From Pseudomonas morbosilactucae (lineage in GTDB: Bacteria > Pseudomonadota > Gammaproteobacteria > Pseudomonadales > Pseudomonadaceae): 64,000 nucleotides of DNA. The notes beneath the pieces are model-generated. The model had not been told where the DNA came from. It saw nothing but the letters and a program-made list of their open reading frames with translations, and did no database searches. Below are positions 34,056-43,447 of this stretch, in pieces. The DNA is taken from contig NZ_JALQCW010000022.1 of assembly GCF_023241715.1 (NCBI RefSeq), forward strand, positions 40,358 to 104,357, written 5' to 3'. The first letter of the stretch is position 1. The number at the start of each line of letters is the position of its first letter. The position numbers and the translations under genes are program-made.

Positions 34056-34436
34056 ATGGCCAACCACGACCTGACCTTTATTCCCGACCCTGACGCCGAC
34101 TCCATCTCTTCCGATGTGGCCGGCTTCGGCGGCCTGCTGGTCTCGACCCAGATCCCCACCCATGCCGATGGCAGCCTGGAACTGGGCGACATCACGCTGC
34201 AGAGCGAATGCACTTTGCAGGCGCTCAAGGTGGCGCTGGAGAAGGCCGGCAGCTCCATGGACCGGGTGCTGCACCTGACCATTTACCTCACTGACATGGC
34301 CGACCGTGCCGCGTTCAACGAGGTCTACCAGCGTTTCTTTGCCAAGCCCTGGCCGGTGCGTGCCGCCGTCGGCGTGGCCGCCCTGGCGGTCGAAGGCATG
34401 CGTGTGGAAGTCACCGCGATGGCCGCCAAAGCCTGA
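34056..34436 (+). CDS. RidA family protein with canonical catalytic Arg
   Basis: A 126-residue Rid protein (LEKAGSSMDRVLHLTIYLTDMADRAAFNEVYQ). Here the key Arg is kept in WPVRAAVGVAAL, followed by the Glu in RVEVTAM, so enamine/imine deaminase activity is plausible. It differs clearly from the first Rid gene of this region, which lacks the Arg. The start at MANHDLTFIP is set by the domain boundary and a nearby AAGAG. Confidence 0.87.
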   Translation: MANHDLTFIPDPDADSISSDVAGFGGLLVSTQIPTHADGSLELGDITLQSECTLQALKVALEKAGSSMDRVLHLTIYLTDMADRAAFNEVYQRFFAKPWPVRAAVGVAALAVEGMRVEVTAMAAKA

Positions 34437-34571
34437 TTTTCGGGCATGCCCGAGCGTTTATCCGGCGGCCTCGCACAACGCGCGGTCGCCACCGGGCAGC
34501 GCACGGGTGCCGGTCACGCGTTTCGCCGCTACAATGCGCGCCTCGACCGTGACAAGCCTGACTAAAAAAAT

Positions 34572-36572
34572 ATGTCTCTGCCCAAACATCACCTGGAATT
34601 GCTCAGCCCCGCCCGCGACGTGGCCATTGCCCGTGAGGCCATCCTGCACGGCGCCGATGCCGTGTACATCGGTGGCCCCAGCTTCGGCGCTCGCCACAAC
34701 GCCTGCAACGAGGTGAGCGAAATCGCCGAATTGGTGGAGTTCGCCCGGCGCTATCACGCGCGGGTCTTCACCACCATCAACACCATCCTCCACGACAATG
34801 AGCTGGAGCCGGCACGCAAGCTGATCCACCAGCTCTACGACGCCGGAGTCGATGCGCTGATCGTCCAGGACCTGGGCGTGATGGAACTGGACATTCCGCC
34901 GATCGAGCTGCACGCCAGCACCCAGACCGATATCCGCACCCTGGCCCGGGCCAAATTCCTCGATCAGGCCGGCTTCTCCCAGCTGGTTCTGGCCCGCGAG
35001 CTGAACCTGCAGGAAATCCGCGCCATCGCCGACGAGACCGACGCGGCCATCGAGTTCTTTATCCACGGCGCTTTGTGCGTGGCGTTCTCCGGGCAGTGCA
35101 ACATCTCCCACGCGCAGAATGGCCGCAGCGCCAACCGTGGCGACTGCTCCCAGGCCTGCCGCCTGCCGTACACCCTGAAAGACGAAAAGGGTGGGGTGAT
35201 CGCCTACGAGAAGCACCTGTTGTCGATGAAAGACAACAACCAGAGCGGCAACATCCGCGCCCTGGTCGAGGCTGGCGTGCGTTCGTTCAAGATCGAGGGC
35301 CGCTACAAGGACATGGGTTATGTGAAGAACATCACGGCCTATTACCGCCAGCGCCTGGACGATGTGCTCGAAGACCGCCCGGACCTGGCTCGCGCCTCCA
35401 GCGGCCGTACCGCGCACTTTTTCCTGCCCGACCCGGACAAGACCTTCCACCGTGGCAGCACCGACTACTTTGTCACCGACCGCAAGATCGACATCGGCGC
35501 CTTCGATTCGCCGACCTTCACCGGCCTGTTGGTGGGCGTGGTGGAGAAGGTCGGCAAGCGCGACCTGCAGGTGGTGACCCACGAGCCGCTGTCCAACGGC
35601 GACGGCCTCAATGTGCAGATCAAGCGTGAGGTGGTGGGCTTCCGCGCCAACATCGCCGAGCCCAAGGGCGAGTTCGAGGAAGACGGTGAAAAACGCTACC
35701 GCTACCGCGTCGAGCCCAACGAGATGCCCGAGGGCATGCACCGCCTGCGCCCGAGCCACCCGCTGAGCCGCAACCTCGACCACAACTGGCAGCAAGCCCT
35801 GCTCAAGACCTCCGCCGAGCGCCGGGTCGGCGTGTCCTGGTTGGCCCGCCTCAGCGAGCAGCGCCTGGAACTCAACGTCACCAGCGAAGAAGGCATCCGT
35901 GCCAGCGTCGCCCTGGACGGTCCGTTCGGCGTGGCCAACAAGCCGGAGCAAGCCCTGGAACAGCTGCATGACCTGCTTGGCCAACTGGGCACCACCCAGT
36001 ACCACGCCACGGACATCAAGCTCGATGCGCCCCAGGCGTTTTTCATTCCCAACTCGCAGCTCAAGGCCCTGCGCCGTGAAGTTATCGAGGCCCTGACTGC
36101 CGCGCGTATCGAGGCGCATCCACGGGGTGGGCGCAAGGCCGAGACCAACCCGCCGCCGGTCTATCCGGAATCGCACCTGTCGTTCTTGGCCAACGTCTAC
36201 AACCAGAAGGCCCGGGACTTCTACCACCGCCACGGGGTCAAGCTGATCGACGCGGCCTTCGAGGCCCACGAGGAAACGGGCGAGGTGCCGGTGATGATCA
36301 CCAAGCACTGCCTGCGTTTCTCTTTTAACCTGTGCCCCAAGCAGGCCAAGGGCGTGACCGGGGTGCGGACCAAGGTGGCGCCGATGCAACTGGTGCACGG
36401 CGATGAAGTGCTGACCTTGAAGTTCGACTGCAAGCCTTGCGAGATGCACGTGATCGGCAAGATCAAGGGCCACATCCTCGGCTTGCCGCTGCCGGGCAGC
36501 GCGGCAGAACAGGTGGTCGGCCACATCAGCCCCGCCGACCTGCTCAAGACCATCCCCCGCGCACCGCACTGA
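34572..36572 (+). CDS. rlhA: 23S rRNA 5-hydroxycytidine C2501 synthase
   Basis: A U32-family protein of 666 residues that hydroxylates C2501 in the peptidyl-transferase centre of 23S rRNA. It matches E. coli RlhA (YdcP, about 653 residues) throughout: LELLSPARDVAIAREAILHG, IPPIELHASTQTDIRTL, SANRGDCSQACRLPYTLKD and FDCKPCEMHVIGKIK. The length separates it from the shorter tRNA enzyme TrhP (YegQ). The conserved Cys residues in GALCVAFSGQC and GDCSQAC are the ones this family uses, probably for an iron-sulfur centre. It seems to be a single-gene unit. Confidence 0.95.
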   Translation: MSLPKHHLELLSPARDVAIAREAILHGADAVYIGGPSFGARHNACNEVSEIAELVEFARRYHARVFTTINTILHDNELEPARKLIHQLYDAGVDALIVQDLGVMELDIPPIELHASTQTDIRTLARAKFLDQAGFSQLVLARELNLQEIRAIADETDAAIEFFIHGALCVAFSGQCNISHAQNGRSANRGDCSQACRLPYTLKDEKGGVIAYEKHLLSMKDNNQSGNIRALVEAGVRSFKIEGRYKDMGYVKNITAYYRQRLDDVLEDRPDLARASSGRTAHFFLPDPDKTFHRGSTDYFVTDRKIDIGAFDSPTFTGLLVGVVEKVGKRDLQVVTHEPLSNGDGLNVQIKREVVGFRANIAEPKGEFEEDGEKRYRYRVEPNEMPEGMHRLRPSHPLSRNLDHNWQQALLKTSAERRVGVSWLARLSEQRLELNVTSEEGIRASVALDGPFGVANKPEQALEQLHDLLGQLGTTQYHATDIKLDAPQAFFIPNSQLKALRREVIEALTAARIEAHPRGGRKAETNPPPVYPESHLSFLANVYNQKARDFYHRHGVKLIDAAFEAHEETGEVPVMITKHCLRFSFNLCPKQAKGVTGVRTKVAPMQLVHGDEVLTLKFDCKPCEMHVIGKIKGHILGLPLPGSAAEQVVGHISPADLLKTIPRAPH

Positions 36573-36580
36573 GTGCAGGA

Positions 36581-36608
36581 CGAGCGCGACGCCGGTGCGT
36601 CGCGCTCG
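36581..36608 (+). terminator. Strong stem-loop after rlhA
   Basis: CGAGCGCGACG and CGTCGCGCTCG form a perfect 11-bp stem with a six-base loop, eight bases after the rlhA stop. No T-tract follows. Confidence 0.5.
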
Positions 36609-36780
36609 TGCCTTGGGCCCGTGGCGCACGGGCCTGCTCCGCGTCATCGCCGGTGCGCCTTGCACAATGGCTGAATCCTGAATGAAACCAGTGGTCTCTC
36701 GGCTGTCGAGTCTATAAGCTCGCGGGCGCTTTTCAGGGCGTGACCCTGCCTGGCGCTTATCTTTTTTGGAGATCAATGAC

Positions 36781-37482
36781 ATGAAGTCCCTGTTTCGTCC
36801 CGCTGCGCTGCTGGTCCTGGCCCTGCCTTTGGTCCTGGCCGCTTGCGGCGACAAAGAACCTGAGCAGCGTGCCGCGTTCAGCCAGTTCCTGCAGACCCGC
36901 ATCCTCGACAAAGCCGGCCTGCGGGTTCCGCAACTGACGGCGGATGAAAGCAAAGCCTTTGGCGACTACAGCAACCACTACGCCGTCATTACCGATTTCT
37001 CGACGAGCATGGACAACTCGGTGCAGCCCTTGGGCGAGCTGGTGAAAAAAGGCTCGATGCGTACCCTGGACGATGTGGTTGCCCGGCGTGACGAAATCCG
37101 CGCCATCCAGACCGGGCTTGGCGATATCGCCACCCAACTGACTCAGGAACAGGCCAAGGCCGACGCCGCCCACGCCCAGCTCAAGCAGCCCGAGGACCTG
37201 AAGGCGGTGTATGACAAGGCCTACGACAGGACGGTCAGCGTGCCGGCGCAGACCTTCCGCGAAGTGCTGCCGCAGCTCGCCGCGACCTTCGACAGCAGCC
37301 TGAAAGTGGCCGATTACGTGACCGCACACAAAGCCCAGATCCAGATCTCCGGTTCGATGCTGACGGTCAGTGACCCCAAGGTTCAGGCTGAATTGAACCG
37401 GCTGCTGCAGGACCTGGGCGAGCAGGGTAAAAAGGCCCAGCAGGCACAGGTCCGCTTGCAGAAGCTGAAGTTCGGTCGCTAA
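36781..37482 (+). CDS. DUF3053 family lipoprotein (YiaF-like)
   Basis: A predicted lipoprotein of about 233 residues. The signal peptide ends in the lipobox LVLAAC near residue 22. The mature part is mostly helical (IQTGLGDIATQLTQEQAKADAAHAQLKQ) and resembles E. coli YiaF. No function is known. The ATG follows GGAG at about nine bases; a TTG five codons upstream is less likely. A strong terminator follows. Confidence 0.82.
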   Translation: MKSLFRPAALLVLALPLVLAACGDKEPEQRAAFSQFLQTRILDKAGLRVPQLTADESKAFGDYSNHYAVITDFSTSMDNSVQPLGELVKKGSMRTLDDVVARRDEIRAIQTGLGDIATQLTQEQAKADAAHAQLKQPEDLKAVYDKAYDRTVSVPAQTFREVLPQLAATFDSSLKVADYVTAHKAQIQISGSMLTVSDPKVQAELNRLLQDLGEQGKKAQQAQVRLQKLKFGR

Positions 37483-37499
37483 GCCGAAGCCAAAAAAAA

Positions 37500-37526
37500 C
37501 GCCACTCGACTGAGTGGCGTTTTTTT
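37500..37526. terminator. Bidirectional intrinsic terminator
   Basis: CGCCACTC and GAGTGGCG form an 8-bp stem with a four-base loop, preceded by eight A and followed by seven T. It serves both the lipoprotein gene and the converging sad gene. Confidence 0.9.
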
Positions 37527-37550
37527 ATCGGCCGTTGGGGCCCGGGTCGC

Positions 37551-38942
37551 TTAGTGGCGGTCCAGCCACACGGTCTGGGCGTTGCAGAACTCGCGCACGC
37601 CGAAGTGCGACAATTCACGGCCAAAGCCGCTGCGCTTCACACCGCCAAAGGTCACTCGCGGGTCGCTGGCGCAGTAGCCATTGATAAACACCCCACCGGT
37701 TTCCAGGCGCTCGGCAAACTGCTCGGCCAGTTCGACGTTGCGGGTGTAGACCGTGGCGGCCAGCCCGAACTCGCTGTCGTTGGCCAAGGCCAGGGCATGC
37801 TCGGCATCGCGGGCGGCGATGATCGAGGCCACGGGGCCGAACAGCTCCTGTTTGAACGAAGTCATCTGGTCAGTGACGTCGCCCAGCACTGTCGGCTGGT
37901 AGAAGTTGCCGGCGCCGTCGGCCTTGCCGCCACCGAGCAATAGGGTCGCGCCTTCTTCCAGGGTGTCGCGCACTTGTTGGTCCAGCTCGTCACGCAGGTC
38001 AAAGCGTGCCATGGGGCCGATGTAGGTCTCGGTCAGCAGCGGGTCACCCACGGCCAGTTGACGGGTGGCCTCGACGAATTTGCGGGTGAACTCCTCAACG
38101 ATCCCTTGTTCGACGATCAAGCGCTTGGCTGCGGCGCAGACCTGACCGGTGTTCTGATAGCGGCCGATCACCGCTGCTTTGACGGCGGCGTCGAGGTCAG
38201 CGTCGTTGAGCACGATAAACGGGTCGGAACCGCCCAGTTCCAGCACGCATTTTTTCAGCGCAGCACCGGCTTGGGAACCGATGGCGATGCCGGCGCGCAC
38301 GCTGCCGGTCAGGGTTACGGCGGCAATCCGACGGTCGGTGATGGCGCTGGACACGCCGTCCGGGGTGACGTTGATCAGTTCGAACACACCTTCGACAAAA
38401 CCGGCGCGCTGGAAAGCGTCGCGCAGCAGGTAGGCACAGCCCATGACATTCGGCGCGTGCTTGAGCACGTAGGTGTTGCCGGCGATCAAGGCCGGCACCG
38501 CGCCGCGCAGCACTTGCCAGATCGGGAAGTTCCACGGCATCACCGCCAGGATCGGTCCCAATGGGCGGTATTCGATGCGGGCCTTGCCGCCTTCCACCAG
38601 GGTCGGTTCGGCGCTGAGCATGCCGGGGCCTTGGGCCGCGTACCACTCGCAGAGCTGGGCGCATTTCTCGACTTCGCCACGGGCCTGGGCAATCGGCTTG
38701 CCCATTTCCTGGGTGATCATGGTCGCCAGTTGTTGCGCGTCGTTGCGCAGCTCACGGGCCAGGGCAATCAGGGCGGCGGCCCGTTGTGCCACTGGGGTAT
38801 TGCGCCAGGTGGCAAAGCCACTGGCCGCGCGGGTCAGGGCGGCGTCCAGAGCCGAGGCGGATTCAAAGGCGTATTGGCCGATCTGCTCGCCCGTGGCCGG
38901 GTTGATGGAGATGGCGTGGGTGACGCTGGAAACCTGAGTCAT
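37551..38942 (-). CDS. sad: NAD(P)-dependent succinate semialdehyde dehydrogenase (Sad/YneI type)
   Basis: An aldehyde dehydrogenase of 463 residues, the length of E. coli Sad. The catalytic Cys is in NTGQVCAAAKRLIVEQ and the catalytic Glu in LELGGSDPF. It oxidises succinate semialdehyde, the last step of putrescine and GABA use, to succinate. The divergent LysR gene is of the PtrR type, the usual partner of sad. It also lies next to the branched-acid cluster, which otherwise lacks an aldehyde dehydrogenase, so a second role there is possible. Confidence 0.87.
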   Translation of the reverse strand: MTQVSSVTHAISINPATGEQIGQYAFESASALDAALTRAASGFATWRNTPVAQRAAALIALARELRNDAQQLATMITQEMGKPIAQARGEVEKCAQLCEWYAAQGPGMLSAEPTLVEGGKARIEYRPLGPILAVMPWNFPIWQVLRGAVPALIAGNTYVLKHAPNVMGCAYLLRDAFQRAGFVEGVFELINVTPDGVSSAITDRRIAAVTLTGSVRAGIAIGSQAGAALKKCVLELGGSDPFIVLNDADLDAAVKAAVIGRYQNTGQVCAAAKRLIVEQGIVEEFTRKFVEATRQLAVGDPLLTETYIGPMARFDLRDELDQQVRDTLEEGATLLLGGGKADGAGNFYQPTVLGDVTDQMTSFKQELFGPVASIIAARDAEHALALANDSEFGLAATVYTRNVELAEQFAERLETGGVFINGYCASDPRVTFGGVKRSGFGRELSHFGVREFCNAQTVWLDRH

Positions 38943-38992
38943 GGCACCGTCCTGCTGGGTGGGGGAATGGGTGCAGGTTACGGGGATGTTTA

Positions 38993-39003
38993 TTTTCTGA
39001 AAA
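38993..39003. promoter_or_regulatory. Palindrome in the sad/ptrR divergent promoter
   Basis: TTTTCTGAAAA, a perfect odd-centred palindrome, is embedded in an AT-rich stretch between the two divergent starts. It suits a LysR-type operator. Confidence 0.4.
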
Positions 39004-39044
39004 CTGAATAATACTGAGTCAGTTGTTCACGTTTGGAGAATGAA

Positions 39045-39926
39045 GTGGATCTGGTCCAGTTGGAAATATTCAAGGCCGTGGCTGAGCACGGCAGCATCAG
39101 CGCCGCCGCTGCGCAGATTCATCGGGTGCCCTCGAACCTGACCACGCGCATCAAGCAACTGGAACAGGACCTCGGCGTGGACTTGTTTATCCGCGAGAAA
39201 AGCCGCCTGCGCCTGTCGCCCGCCGGCTGGAGCTTTCTCGACTACGCCCGGCGCATCCTCGACCTGGTGCAGGAGGCCCGCGCCACGGTGGCCGGCGAAG
39301 AGCCCCAGGGGCCATTTTCCCTGGGCTCCCTGGAAAGCACGGCGGCAGTGCGCATTCCCGGGTTGCTGGCGGCCTATAACCAGCGCTACGCCAAGGTCGA
39401 ACTGGACCTGACCACCGGGCCCTCCGGCACCATGATCGACGGTGTGCTGGCCGGCCGCCTGGCCGCCGCCTTTGTCGACGGTCCGGTGTTGCACCCGGCC
39501 CTGGAAGGCGTGCCGGCGTTTGAAGAGGAGATGGTCCTGATCGCGCCCCTGCATCACGCGCCGATCCATCGGGCCCGGGAGGTCAATGGCGAGAACATCT
39601 ACGCCTTTCGCGCCAACTGCTCCTACCGCCATCACTTTGAACGCTGGTTCACCAAAGACGCCTCGGTGCCGGGGAAAATCTTCGAGATGGAGTCCTACCA
39701 CGGCATGCTCGCCTGCGTCAGTGCTGGCGCCGGCCTGGCCCTGATGCCCCGCAGCATGCTCGACAGCATGCCTGGCTGCAGCACCGTCAGCGTCTGGCCG
39801 CTGTCGGAAGATTTCCGCTACCTGCGCACCTGGCTGGTCTGGCGCCGCGGCACCGTATCGCAAAGCCTGACCATGTTTGTGCGCCTGCTGGAAGAGCGCG
39901 GGGTGGTGCCGGAGGCGGGGCCGTGA
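39045..39926 (+). CDS. ptrR: LysR regulator of the PtrR (YneJ) type
   Basis: A regulator of about 293 residues with [42 protein letters not shown]; the '[10 protein letters not shown]' recognition helix is characteristic of PtrR/YneJ and its relatives. In E. coli the equivalent gene is divergent from sad and controls putrescine use. The GTG start is six bases after GGAGA. The pairing with sad here makes the name likely, though it rests on context and the HTH only. Confidence 0.75.
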   Translation: MDLVQLEIFKAVAEHGSISAAAAQIHRVPSNLTTRIKQLEQDLGVDLFIREKSRLRLSPAGWSFLDYARRILDLVQEARATVAGEEPQGPFSLGSLESTAAVRIPGLLAAYNQRYAKVELDLTTGPSGTMIDGVLAGRLAAAFVDGPVLHPALEGVPAFEEEMVLIAPLHHAPIHRAREVNGENIYAFRANCSYRHHFERWFTKDASVPGKIFEMESYHGMLACVSAGAGLALMPRSMLDSMPGCSTVSVWPLSEDFRYLRTWLVWRRGTVSQSLTMFVRLLEERGVVPEAGP

Positions 39927-39993
39927 GGCAGGTAATAAAACGGGGCGTCGAAACGCCCCGCAACAACGCCCAGGGTGTCAACCTCAAGCCGGG

Positions 39994-40809
39994 TTAGCGG
40001 CCGCGCTGGACAATGCCCTGGGCCCGGGCAATCACCGGGGCGTCGACCATCTGCCCGTCCAGGACAAAGACCCCTTCGCCCGAGGCGGCAGCCTCGATGA
40101 TGCGTCGCGCCCAGTGCAGTTCTTCGGCGCTCGGTTGCAGTGCCTGATGGATGATCGGCACCTGGCTCGGATGGATGCACAGCGCGCCGCCAAACCCCAT
40201 GTCCCGGGCGAACTGCACGGCACCGAGCAGGCCGCGGTGGTCGTCGATGGACGGGAACACACCGTCCAGCGCCGGGGCCAGGTTGGCCACGCGGGTGGCC
40301 AGCAGCACGGCGTAGCGGGCATGGCTGAGAAACGCCTCGGCGGTCCGGCTGCCGCTGCTCAGGTTCAGGTCCAGGCCCAGGTCGAGGCTGCCGAACGACA
40401 AACGTTCCACCCCCTCGGCGTCGGCAATCGCCTGCAGCGCCGCCAGGCCTTTGGCGCTTTCGATGATGGGCCAGACTGCTTTGCCGGTCAGCCACGCGGC
40501 GTGCACCTGGGCCGGGCTTTCGGCCTTGGGCAGCAGGATGCCGCTGACCCCGGCGTGGCGTCGGCACAGCGCCAGGTCGTCGTGGTGAGCCCAGTGCCCC
40601 GGGCTGTTGACCCGCACCAGCAGCCGGGCTTCGGGGTGTCCGCTCAAGTAGCGATCGAGGTTATCGCGGGCTTGCTCCTTGAGGGTTTCCTGTACCGCAT
40701 CTTCTAGGTCGACGATCACCCGGTCGGCGCCGCTGGCGAGGGCCTTGGGGATGCGTTCCGGGCGGGTGGCCGGGACAAACAGGGCCGAGCGCACAAGGGT
40801 GGGGTTCAT
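39994..40809 (-). CDS. CitE-like acyl-CoA lyase (probable citramalyl-CoA lyase)
   Basis: A HpcH/HpaI-fold lyase of about 271 residues. Motifs are RSALFVPATRPERIPKALASG, the metal-binding VIVDLEDAV, LLVRVNSPG, PIIESAKGL and FGGALCIHPSQVPIIHQ. The length and features match (S)-citramalyl-CoA lyase (Ccl) of the itaconate pathway, which yields acetyl-CoA and pyruvate. Malyl- or beta-methylmalyl-CoA lyase activity is an alternative. Its start overlaps the stop of the hydratase-like gene (ATGA), so the last two steps are coupled. It is the last gene of the long leftward row. Confidence 0.83.
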   Translation of the reverse strand: MNPTLVRSALFVPATRPERIPKALASGADRVIVDLEDAVQETLKEQARDNLDRYLSGHPEARLLVRVNSPGHWAHHDDLALCRRHAGVSGILLPKAESPAQVHAAWLTGKAVWPIIESAKGLAALQAIADAEGVERLSFGSLDLGLDLNLSSGSRTAEAFLSHARYAVLLATRVANLAPALDGVFPSIDDHRGLLGAVQFARDMGFGGALCIHPSQVPIIHQALQPSAEELHWARRIIEAAASGEGVFVLDGQMVDAPVIARAQGIVQRGR

Positions 40810-41651
40810 GCCGAGGCTCCTTGGCTGTATTCGATCTCGCCGAGCTGTGCGCTGCCGTCCTGGTTCCCGGCCCAGACCTGGGCCTTGCCGGGCTCCATAA
40901 GCCGCCCACCGACCTCGAACGGCTGGGGTGAAATCAACGGGCGCAAGCCCCGGAAACTGAAGCGCCGCACCTGTGCCGTCGGGTGCGCGCGGGTGAAGGC
41001 GCGCAGGTTCAGGGTGGCGATCAAGGGGCCGTGGACCACCAGGCCCGGGTAGCCCTCGACTTCGGTCACATAGGGCCAGTCGTAGTGAATGCGATGGCCG
41101 TTGAAGGTCACCGCCGAGTAGCGAAACAGCAAGGTCGCGTCGGGCTCCACGGCTTCGCGCCATTGGCCGGGCGGCAGCGTCTCGGTGCCGCCGAGCTTGG
41201 GTGGGGTGGGCTCGCGGTAGACGATGTCTTGCTCGTCCTGCAGTGCCAACTGGCCGTCCTGGAAGTACTCATGGCGCAGGGTGACAAACAGCAAGGCGCC
41301 GGTGCGTCCGTGTTTTTCCTCGACCTTGATAATGGTCGACACGCAGGCCACCTCGGCTTCGACCTGCAGCGGCTGGTAGAACGCCAGGCGGCTGCCGGCC
41401 CACATGCGGTTGCGGTTGTCCGCCGGGGGCAGGAACCCACCCAGGGCCGGGTGGCCGTCGCGGCCCAACTCCCGAGCGGCGACCGGCTCCTGGAAAAATG
41501 CCCAGTGCCACAACAGCGGCAAGGCGTCGCCCGGTTGCGGGGCCACCTCGCCCAGGGTGGCGGCGATGCGCTTGACCAGGTTGAAACTGATGCGGTCCTG
41601 GCTCTCCTGGCGGCGGCCAATCCAGGCAGAAAAATCGACATTGCTCATCAT
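40806..41651 (-). CDS. Itaconyl/mesaconyl-CoA hydratase-like protein
   Basis: A double-hotdog hydratase of about 281 residues of the HTD2/MaoC type. The N-terminal FAS1-like dehydratase half includes ALPLLWHWAFFQEPV and GGFLPPADNRNRMWAGS. The C-terminal half includes AVTFNGHRIHYDWPYVTEVE and GLVVHGPLIATL with the active-site His. This pattern fits mesaconyl-C4-CoA hydratase and the itaconyl-CoA hydratase (Ich) of P. aeruginosa, giving citramalyl-CoA. AGGAG five bases upstream sets the start. It is coupled to the lyase gene. Confidence 0.83.
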   Translation of the reverse strand: MMSNVDFSAWIGRRQESQDRISFNLVKRIAATLGEVAPQPGDALPLLWHWAFFQEPVAARELGRDGHPALGGFLPPADNRNRMWAGSRLAFYQPLQVEAEVACVSTIIKVEEKHGRTGALLFVTLRHEYFQDGQLALQDEQDIVYREPTPPKLGGTETLPPGQWREAVEPDATLLFRYSAVTFNGHRIHYDWPYVTEVEGYPGLVVHGPLIATLNLRAFTRAHPTAQVRRFSFRGLRPLISPQPFEVGGRLMEPGKAQVWAGNQDGSAQLGEIEYSQGASA

Positions 41652-41674
41652 CAACGCTCCTAATCGAGGGGGGA

Positions 41675-42619
41675 TCAGATCTGTGCGGTCAGTTCCGGCA
41701 CCGCATCAAACAAATCCGCCACCAGGCCGTAATCGGCCACCTGGAAGATCGGTGCTTCTTCGTCCTTGTTGATCGCCACGATCACCTTGGAGTCCTTCAT
41801 ACCGGCCAAATGCTGGATCGCCCCGGAAATGCCGACGGCGATGTACAGCTGTGGCGCGACGATCTTGCCGGTCTGGCCGACCTGCATATCGTTGGGCACA
41901 AAGCCTGCGTCGACCGCCGCGCGAGAAGCGCCGACCGCTGCGCCCAGCTTGTCAGCCAGGGCGTACAGGTGCTTGAAGTTGTCGCCGTTCTGCAGGCCGC
42001 GGCCGCCGGAAACGACGATCCTGGCCGCAGTCAGTTCTGGGCGGTCGGAGGTGGCCAGCTCTTCACCAACGAAGGACGACGTACCTGGGTTGTGGACAGC
42101 TGCAACGGTTTCAATTGCCGCTGAACCACCTTCAGCCGCCACCGGATCGAAACCGGTGGCGCGTACCGTGATGACCTTCACCGCCGCCGAGGATTGCACG
42201 GTGGCGATGGCGTTACCGGCGTAGATCGGGCGCTTGAAGGTGTCAGCGCTTTGCACCGAGATGATCTCGGAGATCTGGTCAACGTCCAGCTGCGCAGCAA
42301 CGCGCGGCAGGATGTTTTTACCGTTGGAGGTAGCGGCAGCCAGGATGTGGCTGTAGCCAGCACCCCCCGCCTTGCAACCCAGAGCCGCTATCAGAGGGGC
42401 GACGTTTTCCGGCAGTTGGTGAGCGTAGGCGGCATTATCGGCAACCAGTACTTTGCTCACGCCAGGGATGTTTGCTGCGGCTTCAGCCACGGCGCCGATG
42501 TTGTGGCCAGCCACCAGAGCGTGGATATCACCACCGATTTTAGCGGCAGCGGCCACGGTGTTCAGGGTGGCCGGGGCCAGCACTTTGTTGTCGTGTTCAG
42601 CGATTACCAAGACAGTCAT
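41675..42619 (-). CDS. etfA: Electron transfer flavoprotein alpha subunit
   Basis: A FAD-binding subunit of 314 residues. Diagnostic segments are [17 protein letters not shown] and [20 protein letters not shown]. With EtfB it carries electrons from acyl-CoA dehydrogenases to ETF:quinone oxidoreductase. It lies 16 bases after etfB and 23 bases before the hydratase gene in a row that also has an acyl-CoA dehydrogenase, so it is probably dedicated to it. No etf-QO gene is nearby. By eye its third positions are less G/C-rich than those of its neighbours, as in highly expressed genes. Confidence 0.95.
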   Translation of the reverse strand: MTVLVIAEHDNKVLAPATLNTVAAAAKIGGDIHALVAGHNIGAVAEAAANIPGVSKVLVADNAAYAHQLPENVAPLIAALGCKAGGAGYSHILAAATSNGKNILPRVAAQLDVDQISEIISVQSADTFKRPIYAGNAIATVQSSAAVKVITVRATGFDPVAAEGGSAAIETVAAVHNPGTSSFVGEELATSDRPELTAARIVVSGGRGLQNGDNFKHLYALADKLGAAVGASRAAVDAGFVPNDMQVGQTGKIVAPQLYIAVGISGAIQHLAGMKDSKVIVAINKDEEAPIFQVADYGLVADLFDAVPELTAQI

Positions 42620-42635
42620 GATCACGCTCTCCAAT

Positions 42636-43385
42636 TCAAAGCACCTTCGCTTGGTTTTTCAGTTTTTCGACCAGTTCAGCCACCGAGTTGACCTTGATGC
42701 CTGCGCTGCGGGCAGCCGGCGCTTCGACGTTCACGGTCTTGTGGGTGGAGGCGGTGGAAACGCCCAACGCATCCGGAGTCAGCACTTCAAGCGGCTTCTT
42801 CTTGGCTTTCATGATGTTCGGCAGGGACGCATAACGCGGCTCGTTCAAACGCAGGTCGGTGGTCACGATCGCGGGCAGTTTCAGGGAAACCGTCTGCGCG
42901 CCGCCGTCGATTTCACGGGTCACGGCAACCTGGCCGCCACTCACTTCGACGTTCGAAGCAAAGGTGCCCTGGCCGTAACCGGTCAGCGCAGCGAGCATCT
43001 GGCCGGTCTGGTTGTTGTCGCTGTCGATGGCTTGTTTGCCCAGGATCACCAGCTGCGGCTGTTCCTTATCGACCACGGCCTTGAGCAACTTGGCCACAGC
43101 CAGGGCGTTCAATTCATCGGCGGATTCGACCAGGACGGCGCGATCGGCACCCAGGGCCAGGGCGGTCCGCAGTTGTTCTTGAGCCGCCGCAGGACCGATG
43201 GACACCACGACAATTTCGGTGGCGATACCCAGCTCTTTGAGGCGTACGGCCTCTTCCACGGCGATCTCACAGAACGGGTTCATCGACATCTTGACGTTCG
43301 CCAGGTCGACGCCGGAATTGTCCGCCTTGACGCGAACTTTCACGTTGTAATCGACCACGCGTTTCACAGCTACCAGGGTCTTCAT
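42636..43385 (-). CDS. etfB: Electron transfer flavoprotein beta subunit
   Basis: A 249-residue subunit of the standard length: [19 protein letters not shown] at the start, [13 protein letters not shown], and [22 protein letters not shown] for AMP binding. The start at [10 protein letters not shown] is chosen over an ATG seven codons earlier because it is the conserved N-terminus. It precedes etfA and follows the CoA-transferase gene by about 60 bases. Confidence 0.95.
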   Translation of the reverse strand: MKTLVAVKRVVDYNVKVRVKADNSGVDLANVKMSMNPFCEIAVEEAVRLKELGIATEIVVVSIGPAAAQEQLRTALALGADRAVLVESADELNALAVAKLLKAVVDKEQPQLVILGKQAIDSDNNQTGQMLAALTGYGQGTFASNVEVSGGQVAVTREIDGGAQTVSLKLPAIVTTDLRLNEPRYASLPNIMKAKKKPLEVLTPDALGVSTASTHKTVNVEAPAARSAGIKVNSVAELVEKLKNQAKVL

Positions 43386-43447
43386 GGGGCAGTGTTCTCT
43401 CGACAATCTTTAATCGTTGCAGGCGGGTTGCCTGTTGGTCGGGGCGG

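Noticed and set aside
34572..36572. TrhP (YegQ) tRNA hydroxylation protein as identity for the U32 gene
   Set aside because: The length of 666 residues and the C-terminal part match RlhA, not the roughly 450-residue TrhP.
34458..36953. An 831-codon open frame on the minus strand
   Set aside because: It is the antisense shadow of rlhA and the lipoprotein gene, caused by high GC; its translation has no recognisable domain and rlhA matches its family end to end.
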